DNA of 64,000 nucleotides from Bacteroidales bacterium (GTDB taxonomy: Bacteria > Bacteroidota > Bacteroidia > Bacteroidales > F082), in assembly GCA_028277395.1 (NCBI GenBank), contig JANQGJ010000071.1:203696-267695 (forward strand), read 5' to 3'. How positions within the stretch are numbered: position 1 is the first letter of the stretch; each line of letters begins with the position of its first letter. A model generated the notes under the pieces. That model saw only the letters and a program-made list of their open reading frames with translations, ran no database searches and was not told the origin of the DNA. A program made the position numbers and the translations under genes. Below are positions 18,557-27,142 of the stretch, in pieces.

Positions 18557-18578
18557 ATCTTTCAAGGCATTTTTTTTA
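18541..18578. terminator. Bidirectional rho-independent terminator
   Basis: ATGCC (18549-18553) pairs with GGCAT (18566-18570), with an inner TGAA/TTCA stem, flanked by eight A on the left and eight T on the right. It can end both the plus-strand glycosylase transcript and the convergent minus-strand HU transcript. The left arm lies within the last codons of the glycosylase. Confidence 0.85.
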
Positions 18579-18598
18579 AATTTTGGCATCGGAAATTG

Positions 18599-18871
18599 TT
18601 ATTTTACAATTTTCGCCAGATCTGCTCCTGCTTTAAACTTAACTACTTTTTTGGCAGCAATGTTTATTTCCTTTCCAGTTTGAGGATTACGTCCTTTACG
18701 GGCGGCTCTTGTTGAAACTGAGAAAGAACCAAATCCAACTAATGCAACACGGTCTCCGGCATTTAATGCACTACCAGTAGCAGTAATAAAAGCTTCAAGA
18801 GCTTTTTTTGCATCACTTTTGCTGATGTCAGCTCCTGATGCCATTGCGTCTATTAATTCCGCTTTGTTCAT
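18599..18871 (-). CDS. hup: HU-family DNA-binding protein
   Basis: 90 residues, the standard HU length. HU binds and bends DNA without sequence specificity and organises the nucleoid. Diagnostic segments are [36 protein letters not shown] and [11 protein letters not shown], with the beta-arm containing the conserved RKGRNPQTG. It is transcribed alone between a well-formed Bacteroidota promoter and a bidirectional terminator. Confidence 0.96.
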   Translation of the reverse strand: MNKAELIDAMASGADISKSDAKKALEAFITATGSALNAGDRVALVGFGSFSVSTRAARKGRNPQTGKEINIAAKKVVKFKAGADLAKIVK

Positions 18872-18912
18872 TGTGTAAAGTATTTAATTATAAATTAAGG
18901 TTTTACTGTTAA

Positions 18913-18943
18913 CAAATGTAAGGCTATTAGTTGAAAAAGCAAA
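18913..18943 (-). promoter_or_regulatory. Promoter of HU gene, -7 and -33 boxes
   Basis: On the minus strand TACATTTG (18913-18920) matches the TAnnTTTG -7 box, and TTTG (18940-18943) lies exactly 19 bases upstream, as in the Bacteroidota sigma-ABfr consensus. Transcription would begin near 18906, leaving a leader of roughly 35 bases before the HU ATG at 18871. The remaining interval to 19143 shows nothing else. Confidence 0.75.
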
Positions 18944-19143
18944 CCAATAGCGCAGAATAGGCCATTTTTGTTAATAAAACAGCTAAATTGTTGATAAAAC
19001 CATGCAAAATTGCCCCCAAATATTAAAAAAAAGCCGTAAAAAATGTTAGAAAGCCTTGTATATGTAGGTCTGTAGGATTAAGTAAAATCTAACTTTTAGC
19101 TTATTAATTTGCTTTTTTTATTGATCTGCTCCGGGATTTATTC

Positions 19144-20118
19144 TCATATAAACTTATACTCCACAATTTCTTTAAAACCCTGAAGAAACTCGCGTGTATT
19201 CATTCTCCTCTTACCTGAAATTTGTAATTCACAAATTCTGATTACCCCTGATTCAGTAATTACATCTATATATGTTTTATTATCCGACAGGATTGTCCCG
19301 TTAACATCATTATTACTACTGTAGTTTCGAACTTCAATTTCGTAGATTTTAACTATGTCCTGTTTGCCGGTTTTTGATTCCAGTATTAAAAAAGCAGCAG
19401 GGTAGGGACATAATCCTCTTACAAGGTTTTGTATTTCATCAGGATTTTTCGTTAGGTTTATATGGCAATCTTCTTTTGATAGTTTCGGAGCGGATTTTAA
19501 AGCGACATTCTCAGGTTGTAAACGAGTTTGGTCAATGGTAACAGCTTCATTCTTCAATATTTTGTTAATGGTAGATAATACCAGTTCTGCACCCATACCC
19601 ATCATTCTGTCATGCAATGATCCGGCGGTTTCATTTTCGTTAATCCTGATCTTTACTCTGTCAATAATTCTACCGGTATCTATCTTTTCATCAATAAAAA
19701 AAGTAGTTAATCCTGTTTCTTTCTCCCCGTTAATTATTACATAGTTAATAGGTGAAGCTCCTCTGTACTGTGGTAACAATGATGCATGAAGGTTAAATGT
19801 TCCGTATTCCGGTAGCGACCAAACAGTTTGGGGTAGCATTCTAAAAGCAACTACAATCTGGAGGTTTGGATTTAAGTTTTTAAGTTCAAACAAGAAATCA
19901 GGATCCTTAAGATTGGTTGGTTGTAGAATATCCAGGTTGTTTTCAAGAGCAAATTCTTTAACAGGAGATATCTTTAACTTACGACCCCTGCCTGCCTTTC
20001 TGTCGGGAGCTGTAATTACACCAACAATAGTGTAATCCTCATCAATCAATGCTTTTAATACAGGAACAGCAAATTCAGGAGTTCCCATAAACACAATTTT
20101 TAGTTCACTTTTATCCAT
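19144..20118 (-). CDS. fmt: Methionyl-tRNA formyltransferase
   Basis: 324 residues. It transfers a formyl group from 10-formyl-tetrahydrofolate to initiator Met-tRNA. The N-terminal Rossmann domain has FMGTPEFAVPVL. The formyltransferase signature NLHASLLPQYRGASPI carries the conserved N-H pair, and TTFFIDEKIDTGRI follows. The C-terminal OB-fold domain begins near residue 205 (LSKEDCHINL, then GLCPYPAAF). Length is typical. It lies downstream of a terminator that separates it from the TPR gene. Confidence 0.96.
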   Translation of the reverse strand: MDKSELKIVFMGTPEFAVPVLKALIDEDYTIVGVITAPDRKAGRGRKLKISPVKEFALENNLDILQPTNLKDPDFLFELKNLNPNLQIVVAFRMLPQTVWSLPEYGTFNLHASLLPQYRGASPINYVIINGEKETGLTTFFIDEKIDTGRIIDRVKIRINENETAGSLHDRMMGMGAELVLSTINKILKNEAVTIDQTRLQPENVALKSAPKLSKEDCHINLTKNPDEIQNLVRGLCPYPAAFLILESKTGKQDIVKIYEIEVRNYSSNNDVNGTILSDNKTYIDVITESGVIRICELQISGKRRMNTREFLQGFKEIVEYKFI

Positions 20119-20162
20119 AACACGCCGAATCAGATTTGAAAGAATTATTGTAATCTTAAAAA

Positions 20163-20194
20163 TAAAAAAACCTGGTAAATAAAATTACCAGGTT
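20163..20194 (-). terminator. Rho-independent terminator of TPR gene
   Basis: AACCTGGTAA (20169-20178) and TTACCAGGTT (20185-20194) form a perfect 10-bp stem with a 6-base loop. The minus strand continues into a run of T (A-run at 20163-20169 on plus). It lies 23 bases past the stop of the TPR protein gene. Confidence 0.88.
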
Positions 20195-20217
20195 TTAATT
20201 TATATTATTGATATTAA

Positions 20218-20919
20218 CTATTGTCTTTTCTTAAGCTCTTTTACACGATAAATGTTCTTATCAATTGATCTACCTTCATTACTTTTGTAATACTTGGTTT
20301 TAATTCTAGTATAAGTATTGATCGCTTTGTCATATTTGCCTAATAATTCATAAACCTGGCCGGCTTTATATAAAAACAATGGTGCTGTGAACCCGTTCTC
20401 GTCAATATTTGCCGCCTCAAGATAGTATGCTGCAGCTTTTTCTTTTTCACCAAGTTCAAGGTAAGCATCACCAATTGCTCCGGTTGCCATAGGACTTATA
20501 AGGTGATCATCAGCATTGAAATCTTCAAGATAATCAATTGCATTTTCAAACTCTTTTTTCTTTAAGAAACAGATACCTGCATAATAGTTTGCAAGATTAC
20601 CTGGTTTGGTCATGCTATAATCACTGGCAATATCAATAAAACCATCACTATTTCCATCTCCGTACAATGCCAGATCCAATGAGTCTAATTCGAAATATTG
20701 CTGAGCCTGAAACATTTGTTCTTCAGCTTCAATAGTCTTAGGTTCCAGATAATACCTGCAATAACCAAAATATGCAAGAATACCAATGATAACAACGGAA
20801 ATTACAATACCAATGATTTTTTGATTATTGAATATAAATTCTTCAGTTTTACTAAGGGTTTCACCGATATTTTCCAATCTTTGATCTCCTGTTATTTCTT
20901 CGCGTTTTTTCTTAGCCAT
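20218..20919 (-). CDS. Membrane-anchored tetratricopeptide-repeat protein
   Basis: 233 residues. The N-terminal 35 residues are charged and cytoplasmic, then one transmembrane helix follows (about 36-55, IIGIVISVVIIGILAYFGY). A periplasmic helical region has at least three TPR-like units, for example LANYYAGICFLKKKEFENAIDYL, which is here described by its A-x-x-Y-Y-x-G-x-x-x-x pattern. The fold resembles the YfgM-type membrane TPR family often linked to envelope protein folding; that role is inference. A minus-strand TACTTTTG lies at 20940-20947, just upstream. Confidence 0.8.
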   Translation of the reverse strand: MAKKKREEITGDQRLENIGETLSKTEEFIFNNQKIIGIVISVVIIGILAYFGYCRYYLEPKTIEAEEQMFQAQQYFELDSLDLALYGDGNSDGFIDIASDYSMTKPGNLANYYAGICFLKKKEFENAIDYLEDFNADDHLISPMATGAIGDAYLELGEKEKAAAYYLEAANIDENGFTAPLFLYKAGQVYELLGKYDKAINTYTRIKTKYYKSNEGRSIDKNIYRVKELKKRQ

Positions 20920-21036
20920 AATTTATCAATTTGAGCATGCAAAAGTAATTTTTTCTTGTTAATTATAAAAACACCTGCTATATTTTTTAATTTTGCATTA
21001 ATAACACATGTATATAATTGTTAATGAGGTGTTTGT

Positions 21037-21867
21037 ATGAGAAATAAGATGTTGGTTACTGCCGTTTTACTTTTATTGTTAGCTATTTTCATCCCCAATG
21101 TTGTCATGTCGGGTTGGGTCATTAATGAAGTTAGTACTGATCAGTATGGAAACAAGTATTACCAGACTACTTTTATACAGGATCAGTTTATAAGACATGA
21201 GACACCTTCATCCATAGCGATAATTGATTTAAACAAGCTGGAAATCACCATAGTATTTTCTCAATATAAGGTTTATTGGTCAGGTACAACTTACGAACTA
21301 AAAGAAAGAAGTATTGCTGCTTATGATAAACAAATGGAGGAGATGTTGGCAGGAGTGCCGGCTTCAGCCAGAAAGGAACTTGACAGTATCTATGATGATA
21401 TTAAAAATAAAATGCTGGATACTACAACTAGTTATACATATGATAAGAATATTAAACTGGTTAAAACTGATGATCAAAAGGAGATACTTGGATATAAATC
21501 ATCTAAGTACAATATACTGATAGGTAATGAAATAACAGAATCGTTTTGGTACACAGATGAAATAACACCATATTCAGGAATTGATATAAATAATATGGTA
21601 TCATTTATGTCGCAGTTAGTACCTTCCTATGGTTCTGAAAGTATCTCACAGTCGCGGGAGTACCTTGATTTGTTGAAGAGCGGTTTACTACTGAAATCGA
21701 TAGAATATATTAATGATAGTACAACAACAGAAGTAAGTGTTTCAAGTATTAAGCAAACAGACATAGTTACTGATTTTTTTTCTCCTCCATCCAACTATAA
21801 GGAAGCATCATTTTCTGATATATTAAACCTGATGCCTGTACTGGAAGAATTGGAAGATGATTGGTAG
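21037..21867 (+). CDS. Secreted protein of unknown function, DUF4412-like
   Basis: 276 residues. A signal peptide or N-terminal anchor (about 4-24, LVTAVLLLLLAIFIPNVV) precedes a soluble region with many beta strands. The LGYKSSKYNI segment followed by ESFWYTDEI resembles the DUF4412 group of periplasmic or outer-membrane-attached proteins; I recognise only this partial likeness. It has no catalytic motif. A -7-like TAATTTTG (20988-20995) lies upstream. The stop is five bases from the stop of the convergent FAH-family gene. Confidence 0.65.
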   Translation: MRNKMLVTAVLLLLLAIFIPNVVMSGWVINEVSTDQYGNKYYQTTFIQDQFIRHETPSSIAIIDLNKLEITIVFSQYKVYWSGTTYELKERSIAAYDKQMEEMLAGVPASARKELDSIYDDIKNKMLDTTTSYTYDKNIKLVKTDDQKEILGYKSSKYNILIGNEITESFWYTDEITPYSGIDINNMVSFMSQLVPSYGSESISQSREYLDLLKSGLLLKSIEYINDSTTTEVSVSSIKQTDIVTDFFSPPSNYKEASFSDILNLMPVLEELEDDW

Positions 21868-21872
21868 AAATG

Positions 21873-22484
21873 TTATTTAATCACAAAGTCAAGCATTTTA
21901 CTATCCTCTATAAAAGATTCATGACGATCAGCAATAAATGTTGATCCTACACCTGACGGAGTCCCTGTAAATATCAGGTCACCTTCTTTTAAAGTGATAA
22001 ATTTAGAAACGTAGGATATTAATTTGTTAAATGAGAACATCATATCTTTTGTATTCCCAAGTTGTTTTATTTCTCCATTTACTTTATGACAGAATTTTAT
22101 ATTGTTAGTATTCAAAAATTTGTCCTTATTAACAAAAGCACTAATTGGCGCCGATTGATCAAATGCTTTAGCAATTTCCCAGGGTAATCCTTTCTTTTTA
22201 CACTCTGATTGCACATCACGTGCGGTGAAATCAATACCAATTGCGATTTCCTGAAAATAAGAAGAAGCAAATCTTTCGTGAATATACTTTCCCTTTTTAC
22301 ATATTTTTATAACAATCTCAGCTTCATAATGCAAATCATTGGTGTGTTCGGGATAATATACAGGATCATTATTTCTAACCAGGGCACTATCTGGTTTTAA
22401 AAAGAAAATAGGGTTTTCCGGAATCGGATTATTCAATTCTTTTGCATGCTCTCTATAATTTCTGCCGATACAAATGATTTTCAT
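21873..22484 (-). CDS. Fumarylacetoacetate hydrolase-family protein
   Basis: 203 residues, the short single-domain form. Motifs include IGRNYREHAKEL, FFLKPDSALV, the metal-binding glutamates of LHYEAEIVI, IGIDFTARDVQ, and the terminal LKEGDLIFTGTPSGVG. Members act on acylpyruvates or decarboxylate oxaloacetate in a Mg2+-dependent way. The exact substrate cannot be fixed from the sequence. Typical length is about 200-220, so the gene is intact. Confidence 0.88.
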   Translation of the reverse strand: MKIICIGRNYREHAKELNNPIPENPIFFLKPDSALVRNNDPVYYPEHTNDLHYEAEIVIKICKKGKYIHERFASSYFQEIAIGIDFTARDVQSECKKKGLPWEIAKAFDQSAPISAFVNKDKFLNTNNIKFCHKVNGEIKQLGNTKDMMFSFNKLISYVSKFITLKEGDLIFTGTPSGVGSTFIADRHESFIEDSKMLDFVIK

Positions 22485-22566
22485 AAACAGGTAATAATTA
22501 AATAATTGAATTAAAAGTTTTGTGATGAAATCACATTTCTCAGAACTAACATAAAAAATATTCTGG

Positions 22567-23367
22567 TTATATCATATCCAGTTTTATATTGGTCAATAGT
22601 TTCTTTGTGTATTGTGGAAAATCTGCATTCATAATCCATGAATAATAGGAAGGGTCTTTTGAAAATATCTCAACCACGGTTTTACCTTTATGTTTTCCAA
22701 AATTAAATGTTTCCTTACCATCCTTATTATAAACAATCTGACCTATAAGATCTGCATTTCTGTTGTGCATTGAAAAATCATGTAACATCTGCATATCATT
22801 TTCAACTGGTATAGATGTATTTCCTTCTTTATCAGTAAACTCTGTATTTGCATACATGTCAAGCTGAGCTTTTAGTACTTCATATGTTGCCTTTGTATCA
22901 GCTTCCGCTGCATGTGCATTTTCAAGCTCTTTGCCTAGATAGAACCTATAGGCAGCATTAAGTGTTCTTTGTTCCATTTTCATGAAAATATTTTGAACAT
23001 CGATTAGCTTACGGTTTTTTATATCAAAATCAACCCCTGCCCGTATAAATTCTTCAACAAGCATAGGAATATCAAACTTAAGTGAATTATAACCGGCCAG
23101 ATCACAGCCTTTCAAAAAATTGGCAATTTCCTTAGCTTTCTGCTTAAAGGTTGGCTTATCAGTCAGTTCCTTATCTGAATAACCGTGAATTTTACTGGCT
23201 TCTTCAGTAATTGGATAGTCCGGGTTTAACAACCAGGTTTTAGCATCTTCCAATCCATTCGGATTAACTTTCAATACACTTATTTCAATAATTCTGTCCT
23301 TTGTAACATTCAGTCCGGTTGCTTCAATGTCAAAAAAGGCAATGGGTTTTTTTAGATTAAGTTCCAT
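22567..23367 (-). CDS. DnaQ-like 3'-5' exonuclease
   Basis: 266 residues. The DEDDh exonuclease domain spans residues 8-170: FFDIEATGL (Exo I), GYNSLKFDIPML (Exo II), and ENAHAAEADTKATYEVL (Exo III with H and D). A C-terminal module with FNFGKHKGKTVVEIF and YYSWIMNADFP is the short domain found in exonuclease X-like proteins. It degrades single-stranded or mismatched DNA ends, either as a proofreading subunit or in repair. It is not adjacent to a polymerase gene. Length is usual for Bacteroidota homologues. Confidence 0.88.
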   Translation of the reverse strand: MELNLKKPIAFFDIEATGLNVTKDRIIEISVLKVNPNGLEDAKTWLLNPDYPITEEASKIHGYSDKELTDKPTFKQKAKEIANFLKGCDLAGYNSLKFDIPMLVEEFIRAGVDFDIKNRKLIDVQNIFMKMEQRTLNAAYRFYLGKELENAHAAEADTKATYEVLKAQLDMYANTEFTDKEGNTSIPVENDMQMLHDFSMHNRNADLIGQIVYNKDGKETFNFGKHKGKTVVEIFSKDPSYYSWIMNADFPQYTKKLLTNIKLDMI

Positions 23368-23530
23368 ATCTAATTTTTGTTAATCAAAATATAATAGTTG
23401 TCAGACAATTTACATTTAAACAAACAACAAATGCATGATCTGTTAATGCATATGTGTAAACTGCATGGTAATTTTAATACAAAAATATTTAAAATATATA
23501 CCTGATAAGAGGTTTCCTTTGAATATTTGA

Positions 23531-24826
23531 TCAGACGGTTGTCTCAGGACTGAAATTTTCCAGTAATTCCTTTAGTCTTTTGAGATACATTCCTCCCAGG
23601 GCACCATCAACAATACGATGGTCATATGCAAGAGAAAGAATCATAATGTGACGTATTCCAATAAAGTCACCATCAGGTGTTTCAATTACTGCAGGTTGTT
23701 TTCTTATTGCACCTACTCCCAGTATTGCAACCTGAGGTTGATTTATAATAGGAGTACCGGTGAGACTGTCAAAAGATCCAAAATTTGTAATAGTAAAAGT
23801 ACCATCCTGAATTTCATCTGGCTGGAGCTTATTCGACCTGGCTCTTCCTGCAAGATCATTAACTGATTTTACAACTCCCAGCAAACTTTTCTCATCTGCT
23901 TTTTTAATAACCGGTACAATTAAATTTCCATTTGGCAAAGCTGCCGCCATACCAATATTGATATCTTTTCTGTAGATTATATTATATCCATCCAGAGATA
24001 CGTTTATTTGTGGATAATCTCTCAAAGCCTGCGCAGCGGCCTGTACAAAAATCGGAGTGAAAGTAATTTTCTCGCCTTCACGTTTTTGGAAACTTTCTTT
24101 AACACTGTTTCGCCATTTAACAATATTAGTTACATCCACATCAATAAATGATGTAACATGAGGTGAAACCTGTTTTGACATTACCATGTGGTCTGCGATC
24201 AGTTTCCTCATCCTGTCCATCTCCACAACCCTGTCAGTAGCCATTGAAGGGACAGGAGGGGGAGCTATTTTTTGTAAAGGTTCAGTATTTACAGCTGCAG
24301 TCACTGGTTTATTACGGTTGGCAAGAAATGCCTGAACATCATTTTTGGTAACTCTGCCATCTCGGCCACTCCCAGCTATACCATCAAGCTCTGCTACTGA
24401 AATATTCTCGGCAGCAGCCATACTTTTAACCAGCGGGGAATAAAATTTCTTCGACTTACTAAAATCATCAGGTGTGTCAACTGGCTTATCTTCAACAACT
24501 TCTTCGATATTATTATCAGAAATAGCTATGTTTTCAGGTTGTTCAGGTTTTTCAGCATCATTTTCTGATTCACCGGAATCAACTCCATCCATCTCAACTC
24601 TGGCAATAATTTCACCAACTGCAACAACATCACCTTCGTTATAAAGGAGTTCGACTAATTTTCCTTCAACAGGACTTGGGATTTCAGAGTCAACTTTATC
24701 CGTTGCGATTTCAACAATAGAATCATCTTCTTCAAGTTGATCACCAATATTTTTAACCCATCGGGTAATTGTTGCCTCTATAATGCTTTCACCCAATTTG
24801 GGCATTACTATATCAAATTTTGCCAT
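23531..24826 (-). CDS. Dihydrolipoamide acyltransferase (E2) of a 2-oxoacid dehydrogenase complex
   Basis: 431 residues. The N-terminal lipoyl domain carries K44 in EIATDKVDSEIPSP. An acidic Glu/Pro-rich linker follows, then the peripheral subunit-binding domain (about 128-165, GSGRDGRVTKNDV). The catalytic domain ends with the active-site LAYDHRIVDGALGG, where H and D are the catalytic pair. It forms the core of a pyruvate or branched-chain 2-oxoacid dehydrogenase. E1 and E3 genes are not beside it, so which complex it serves is open. The minus-strand box TATTTTTG at 24911-24918 is a plausible promoter. Confidence 0.92.
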   Translation of the reverse strand: MAKFDIVMPKLGESIIEATITRWVKNIGDQLEEDDSIVEIATDKVDSEIPSPVEGKLVELLYNEGDVVAVGEIIARVEMDGVDSGESENDAEKPEQPENIAISDNNIEEVVEDKPVDTPDDFSKSKKFYSPLVKSMAAAENISVAELDGIAGSGRDGRVTKNDVQAFLANRNKPVTAAVNTEPLQKIAPPPVPSMATDRVVEMDRMRKLIADHMVMSKQVSPHVTSFIDVDVTNIVKWRNSVKESFQKREGEKITFTPIFVQAAAQALRDYPQINVSLDGYNIIYRKDINIGMAAALPNGNLIVPVIKKADEKSLLGVVKSVNDLAGRARSNKLQPDEIQDGTFTITNFGSFDSLTGTPIINQPQVAILGVGAIRKQPAVIETPDGDFIGIRHIMILSLAYDHRIVDGALGGMYLKRLKELLENFSPETTV

Positions 24827-24910
24827 TATTATGTTTTTCTATCTTTTTAACCAAAATTAAATTCTTCAACCGAAGTAGGGCAGTAGTCAAATCCGGTTGA
24901 TTTCATTTTG

Positions 24911-24918
24911 CAAAAATA
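24911..24918 (-). promoter_or_regulatory. -7 box (TATTTTTG) for E2 gene
   Basis: The minus-strand TATTTTTG fits TAnnTTTG and lies 85 bases before the E2 ATG. No -33 box is evident at 19 bases. The 24919-25030 stretch beyond it is AT-rich without other visible signals. Confidence 0.35.
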
Positions 24919-25033
24919 ATATATTATCTATAATGATTATAAAGAAGGAATCTTGTTAAACAAAATTTAATGAAATGTTACAGACAATCCCTATGTATTG
25001 ATGATATAAAATCACAAAATATATGTAATGTTG

Positions 25034-25443
25034 ACAAATGTAAATATATTACAAATGTAAACATGAGAACAATTAATGCAATTGAAATGACTTATAAACA
25101 AGGTAATTCAGGTAGTGTTACAATTGTAAATTAACAATTATGGTATACAAATGTAAATAATATGATTGAAACTTTATAATTATATCATGTGTGTATTATA
25201 ATATACATGTAATCAGACTTATAAATGTATCAATCTTTATATTAATTTAAATATTTAATGTATTTATCAAATACTTAATTAATTTCAGATAGCTACTCTA
25301 TTATATTTAATTTCAAGAATATATAGCTAATAATAGATAAATTACTTCAAATAATGAGGTGGTGTACAATTGTAAATAGAGAATTGTTGGTGCTTCTGTT
25401 TACAATTGTGTGTTGTCATAAATAAAATGTTTATATTTGTAAA
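25034..25443. repeat. Cluster of seven ACAAWTGTAAA-type repeats upstream of HTH gene
   Basis: In this gene-free stretch of about 620 bases a short motif recurs. ACAAATGTAAA occurs at 25034-25044, 25051-25061 and 25147-25157. ACAATTGTAAA occurs at 25120-25130 and 25366-25376, and in inverted orientation at 25399-25409. A degenerate copy, ATATTTGTAAA, lies at 25433-25443, just before the HTH gene. The core ACAAWTGT is near-palindromic, as expected for a dimeric regulator. One caution is that CAAATGTA is also the complement of a TAnnTTTG promoter box, so the first three copies could be minus-strand -7 elements. The spacing is irregular. Confidence 0.6.
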
Positions 25444-25450
25444 CAGAAAA

Positions 25451-25900
25451 ATGATTGAAAGAATAAAAAAAATATTAACCAGTAAGGGTATGAGTCCTTC
25501 TCAATTTGCTGATGAAATTGAAGTTCAACGGTCATCTTTATCACATGTTTTATCAGGAAGGAACAAACCAAGTTTGGATTTTGTCATAAAAATAAAACAG
25601 AAATTCGATGATATTGACCTGGAATGGTTAATATTTGGAGAAGGAGAAATGTATCTTAATGATCGAAAAAGTAGTCAGGAGGCAGGAATTGTTTCGGATG
25701 CAGAAGTTATGGAGCAAGAAGCTACACATCAGCAGGAACTGGAATTTGATAAACCACTATCTGATAATCCTCAAATAAATGAGAGTGATGGTACAAAAGC
25801 AGTAGCTGATAAGGATTCAAAAGTTATCTTTAATAAAGCAAACAAAGTGATTGTACTGTACGCTAACGGTACATATGAAGAATTTTCTAAAACCCAATAG
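25451..25900 (+). CDS. XRE-family HTH transcriptional regulator
   Basis: 149 residues from the ATG at 25451; two earlier in-frame starts (25406, 25427) would place the start inside repeat copies and the promoter box, so I reject them. Residues 3-65 are a Cro/CI-type helix-turn-helix (MSPSQFADEIEVQRSSLSHVL, described as two adjoining helices) with the GEGEMY end typical of Bacteroidota members. The acidic tail of about 80 residues has no known fold. TATATTTG (25432-25439) is a -7 box ending 12 bases before the ATG and overlaps a repeat copy, so autoregulation is likely. It is convergent with ndk, six bases apart. Confidence 0.85.
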   Translation: MIERIKKILTSKGMSPSQFADEIEVQRSSLSHVLSGRNKPSLDFVIKIKQKFDDIDLEWLIFGEGEMYLNDRKSSQEAGIVSDAEVMEQEATHQQELEFDKPLSDNPQINESDGTKAVADKDSKVIFNKANKVIVLYANGTYEEFSKTQ

Positions 25901-25906
25901 AGAAAA

Positions 25907-26326
25907 CTAAAATCTTTCGAATTCAGAAAAGAAGAAATTACCTTCAATTATTGCATTTTCATCACTATCTGAACCATGAACAGCATTTTTCTCCATTGAA
26001 GTAGCAAAAAGAGCACGGATTGTACCTGGTTCAGCATTAGCCGGATCAGTTGATCCAATATATTTTCTATATTCTTCTACAGCATTTTCCTTTTCAAGTA
26101 TAGCAGCAATAATAGGTCCCGATGTCATAAATTCAACCAGATGGCTATAAAAAGGTCTGTCTTTATGAACAGCATAAAATTTCATGGCTTGTTCTTTTGT
26201 TAATCTTGTGAACTTTAGCGCTTTAATGGTATATCCTCCATCAATTATTTTAGCTATTATATTGCCCATATTTCCATCAGCTACAGCCTGGGGCTTAATC
26301 ATTGTAAATGTAGTGTTACCTGCCAT
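25907..26326 (-). CDS. ndk: Nucleoside diphosphate kinase
   Basis: 139 residues, standard length. It exchanges the gamma-phosphate between nucleoside triphosphates and diphosphates through a phosphohistidine. The start TFTMIKPQAV, the KALKFTRLTKEQA segment, FMTSGPIIA, and the active-site stretch NAVHGSDSDENA with the catalytic histidine are all present. It is monocistronic, followed by the convergent HTH gene. Confidence 0.96.
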   Translation of the reverse strand: MAGNTTFTMIKPQAVADGNMGNIIAKIIDGGYTIKALKFTRLTKEQAMKFYAVHKDRPFYSHLVEFMTSGPIIAAILEKENAVEEYRKYIGSTDPANAEPGTIRALFATSMEKNAVHGSDSDENAIIEGNFFFSEFERF

Positions 26327-26640
26327 AAGATATTTTAATTAAAAATTTACCGTAAAAATAAACATAATCGTTTTAAGTACAAATTGAAACGATATTAAAT
26401 CGGGTGATATTTAGCATAAATTACAACATTATTTGTGATTGAATTATCACTATTAAATTGAGATTTACTTTCCCTGTGAATTGGCAAGAAATTGATATAT
26501 GCTACTTATGCATTAATCTTTCTAACAACGTATATTTTCGTATATCACAAATACCTTTCGCAATTGAAAAGCACTAATCCGGCATATTTACTTAGTTATA
26601 ATTGGTTTTTACTGCATGTTAAACCATAGTTTCAATCATA
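26327..26640. other. Gene-free AT-rich stretch upstream of ndk
   Basis: I see no ORF of note, RNA gene or strong terminator here. It must contain the ndk promoter on the minus strand, but no TAnnTTTG box with a paired -33 element stands out. Past this point the inverted-repeat region begins. Confidence 0.5.
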
Positions 26641-26670
26641 GTTTTATATTCTCTGGGGATTAATTTCATT

Positions 26671-26818
26671 GATCCCGTATAGGGAATCCTGTGCAATCAT
26701 ATAAACCCAAAATCCCCTATCGGGTATTTCATACTATTGCCTCTGTCATCAATTACAAACTTAAGTTTGTATTTCTTCCAGAGGCAATAGTATGCAATGA
26801 TTTCATCATTGTGGGTTT
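26671..26818. repeat. Nested inverted repeats, possible structured RNA or small mobile remnant
   Basis: CATACTATTGCCTCTG (26730-26745) is an exact reverse complement of 26779-26794, 16 bp. Inside it lies an 18-bp perfect palindrome, TACAAACTTAAGTTTGTA (26754-26771). Outside it, AAACCCA (26703-26709) pairs with TGGGTTT (26812-26818). Two related blocks with CCCGTATAGGG and CCCCTATCGGG occur on the left, partly inverted to each other. No T-tract follows, so it is not an ordinary terminator. It lies immediately 3' of the tRNA-Ser gene in tRNA orientation, a common integration spot. Confidence 0.6.
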
Positions 26819-26825
26819 ACTTTTG

Positions 26826-26912
26826 CGGAGGGTAAGGGATTCGAACCCTTGGTCCGCGTGAGCGGACAACGGTTTTCGAGACCGCCCCGTTCGACCACTC
26901 CGGCAACCCTCC
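26826..26912 (-). tRNA. tRNA-Ser (anticodon CGA)
   Basis: On the minus strand the acceptor stem GGAGGGT pairs with ACCCTCC, followed by discriminator G. The anticodon stem CGGT/ACCG holds the loop CTCGAAA with anticodon CGA. A long variable arm with GTCCGC/GCGGAC and a TTCGAAT T-loop mark it as a type II tRNA. The 3' CCA is not encoded (GCA follows), so it must be added by nucleotidyltransferase. Length is 87 bases. Confidence 0.95.
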
Positions 26913-27142
26913 ACGACAAAATTAACAATTTGATCTCTACAAGGTTAAATTATAATATTTTTTGTTAACTAATTGCCTGTTAATTTTCTATATTAATTTA
27001 CATGCTTATTCTAAGTTTAGTTTAATAAAAGATGATCGGTTTTACCTGTTGCGTTTTTTTTCTATTTTTGATAGGTACTTTATGGAAATCAAGGTGCATT
27101 GTTTTAATATTCAATACTTCTTTAAACAAAACGAATTCTGTA

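Noticed and set aside
25406..25450. Earlier starts (TTG at 25406, ATG at 25427) for the XRE regulator
   Set aside because: They fall within operator-like repeats and the -7 box, so transcripts from that promoter would not contain them.
26730..26794. 16-bp inverted repeat as a rho-independent terminator
   Set aside because: No T-run follows on either strand, and the hairpin is far longer and more symmetrical than the other terminators here.
27032..27142. Possible N-terminal extension of the large multi-PAS kinase, with a hydrophobic stretch that could be a membrane helix
   Set aside because: The ATG at 27143 gives a coiled-coil PAS-kinase N-terminus. The extension is rich in Cys and Phe and has no clear promoter before it.
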